From contig CBDCDL010000002.1 in NCBI GenBank assembly GCA_965215345.1, positions 2,790,001 through 2,854,000 of the forward strand: 64,000 nt of DNA, read 5' to 3'. A model generated the notes under the pieces. That model did not search any database, was not told the DNA's origin, and worked only from the letters and a program-made list of their open reading frames with translations. The position numbers and the translations under genes are program-made. Source of the stretch: CATQHW01 sp965215345. GTDB taxonomy: Bacteria; Spirochaetota; Spirochaetia; SZUA-6; Bin103. Positions 63,386-64,000 of the stretch are shown piece by piece (the first letter of the stretch is position 1; the number at the start of each line of letters is the position of its first letter).

Positions 63386-64000
63386 GTGACCCGGTTCGCC
63401 GTCCACGCGCCGTTCCAGCCGGCCGGCGACCAGCAGCAGGCGACCGCCGCCATCGTCGCCGGGCTGTCCGGCGACAGCCGCTTCCACACCCTCAAGGGCG
63501 TCACCGGTTCGGGCAAGACCTTCACGATGGCCAAGATCGTGGAGGCGCTGCAGCGGCCGACGCTGGTCCTGTCGCACAACAAGACGCTGGCCGCGCAGCT
63601 CTTCCGCGAGTTCAAGGACTTCTTTCCCGAGAACGCGGTCGAGTACTTCGTGTCCTACTACGACTACTACCAGCCGGAGGCGTACGTCGCCTCCCGCGAC
63701 CTCTACATCGAGAAGGATGCGTCGATCAACGACGAGATCGAGCGCATGCGCCTGTCGGCCACCACCTCGCTGGTCGAGCGGCGCGACACGATCGTGGTGG
63801 CCACGGTGTCGTGCATCTACGGACTGGGCAACCCGCGCGACTTTCGCGAGATGCGCCTGCAGGTGCGGTTGGGCGACACCTGCGACCTGCGCGGGTTGCT
63901 GCGCGACCTGGTGGCCGTGCAGTACGAGCGTAATGACGCCGTGCTGGCCCCCTCCACGTTCCGGGTGCGCGGCGACGTCCTGGAGATCTTTCCCTCCTAC
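63386..64000 (+). CDS. uvrB: UvrB excision nuclease subunit, N-terminal part
   Basis: UvrB is the damage-verification helicase-like subunit of nucleotide excision repair. The fragment holds GDQQQATAAIVAGL, Walker A GVTGSGKTFTMAKI (about residue 41), LVLSHNKTLAAQL, EYFVSYYDYYQPEAYV (the beta-hairpin region) and VATVSCIYGLGNP. These are diagnostic. It starts at GTG 63386 and is cut by the window edge after 205 codons. The gene appears intact so far and is 34 bases after the protease gene. Confidence 0.95.
   Translation, partial: MTRFAVHAPFQPAGDQQQATAAIVAGLSGDSRFHTLKGVTGSGKTFTMAKIVEALQRPTLVLSHNKTLAAQLFREFKDFFPENAVEYFVSYYDYYQPEAYVASRDLYIEKDASINDEIERMRLSATTSLVERRDTIVVATVSCIYGLGNPRDFREMRLQVRLGDTCDLRGLLRDLVAVQYERNDAVLAPSTFRVRGDVLEIFPSY

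Overview
The window is high-GC bacterial DNA, roughly two thirds G+C by eye. I cannot name the organism. The mix of FG-GAP, sulfatase, Gfo/Idh, PhyH and ABC-peptide-transport genes with many mobile and defence genes suits an uncultured heterotroph of the Spirochaetota, Latescibacterota or Poribacteria kind, but this is only a guess. Stretches near 19.3-22.4 kb and especially 29.5-31.4 kb are visibly lower in G+C and look imported.

Layout. (1) 1-3120: a partial glycosidase-like gene divergent from a frameshifted FG-GAP repeat gene. (2) 3176-4095: a HicB/HicA-like pair behind a promoter with an inverted repeat. (3) 4299-29273: a type I BREX phage-defence locus in canonical order, brxA-brxB-brxC-pglX-pglZ-brxL. 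Its methyltransferase gene pglX is broken by a one-base frameshift, by an integrase-type IS (itself carrying a nested IS66 element) and by an IS1380-type element. All three elements have recognisable ends and target-site duplications. Removing them and the extra base restores an uninterrupted frame of 1221 codons. Between pglX and pglZ lies accessory cargo: a SIR2-HerA pair, a KTSC protein, a DUF4258/YgiT-type toxin-antitoxin pair between direct repeats, a second pglX 3' scrap, and a shortened AlbA_2 gene. (4) 29587-31448: a low-GC two-gene module of unknown role with a degenerate ImmA/IrrE-like protein.

(5) 31439-44533, nearly all minus strand: a catabolic and transport block with an amidohydrolase, two Gfo/Idh oxidoreductases, three sulfatases, two oligopeptide-type permeases, their binding protein and a PhyH dioxygenase. 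A sialidase-like remnant lies inside it. (6) 44600-49269: a broken homologue of the 29587 gene, a MntA/HepT pair between direct repeats of the SMP-30 3' end, an SMP-30 lactonase, a full AlbA_2 protein and a PhyH dioxygenase.

(7) 49395-59897: two convergent, related sets of DNA end-processing genes. The minus-strand set is an intact, tightly packed nurA-herA-mre11(sbcD)-rad50(sbcC) operon, an arrangement best known from archaea. The plus-strand set has the same order but is decaying: nurA pseudogene, intact herA, an inserted Uma2-type nuclease gene, and a truncated mre11 stub. (8) 59909-64000: a monooxygenase, a class II aldolase, a small unknown protein, a PhyH dioxygenase, a membrane-anchored trypsin-like protease and the start of uvrB.

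The main stories are the layered but sequence-reversible destruction of pglX inside a defence island, and the duplicated Mre11/Rad50/HerA/NurA loci with an unusual HerA P-loop.
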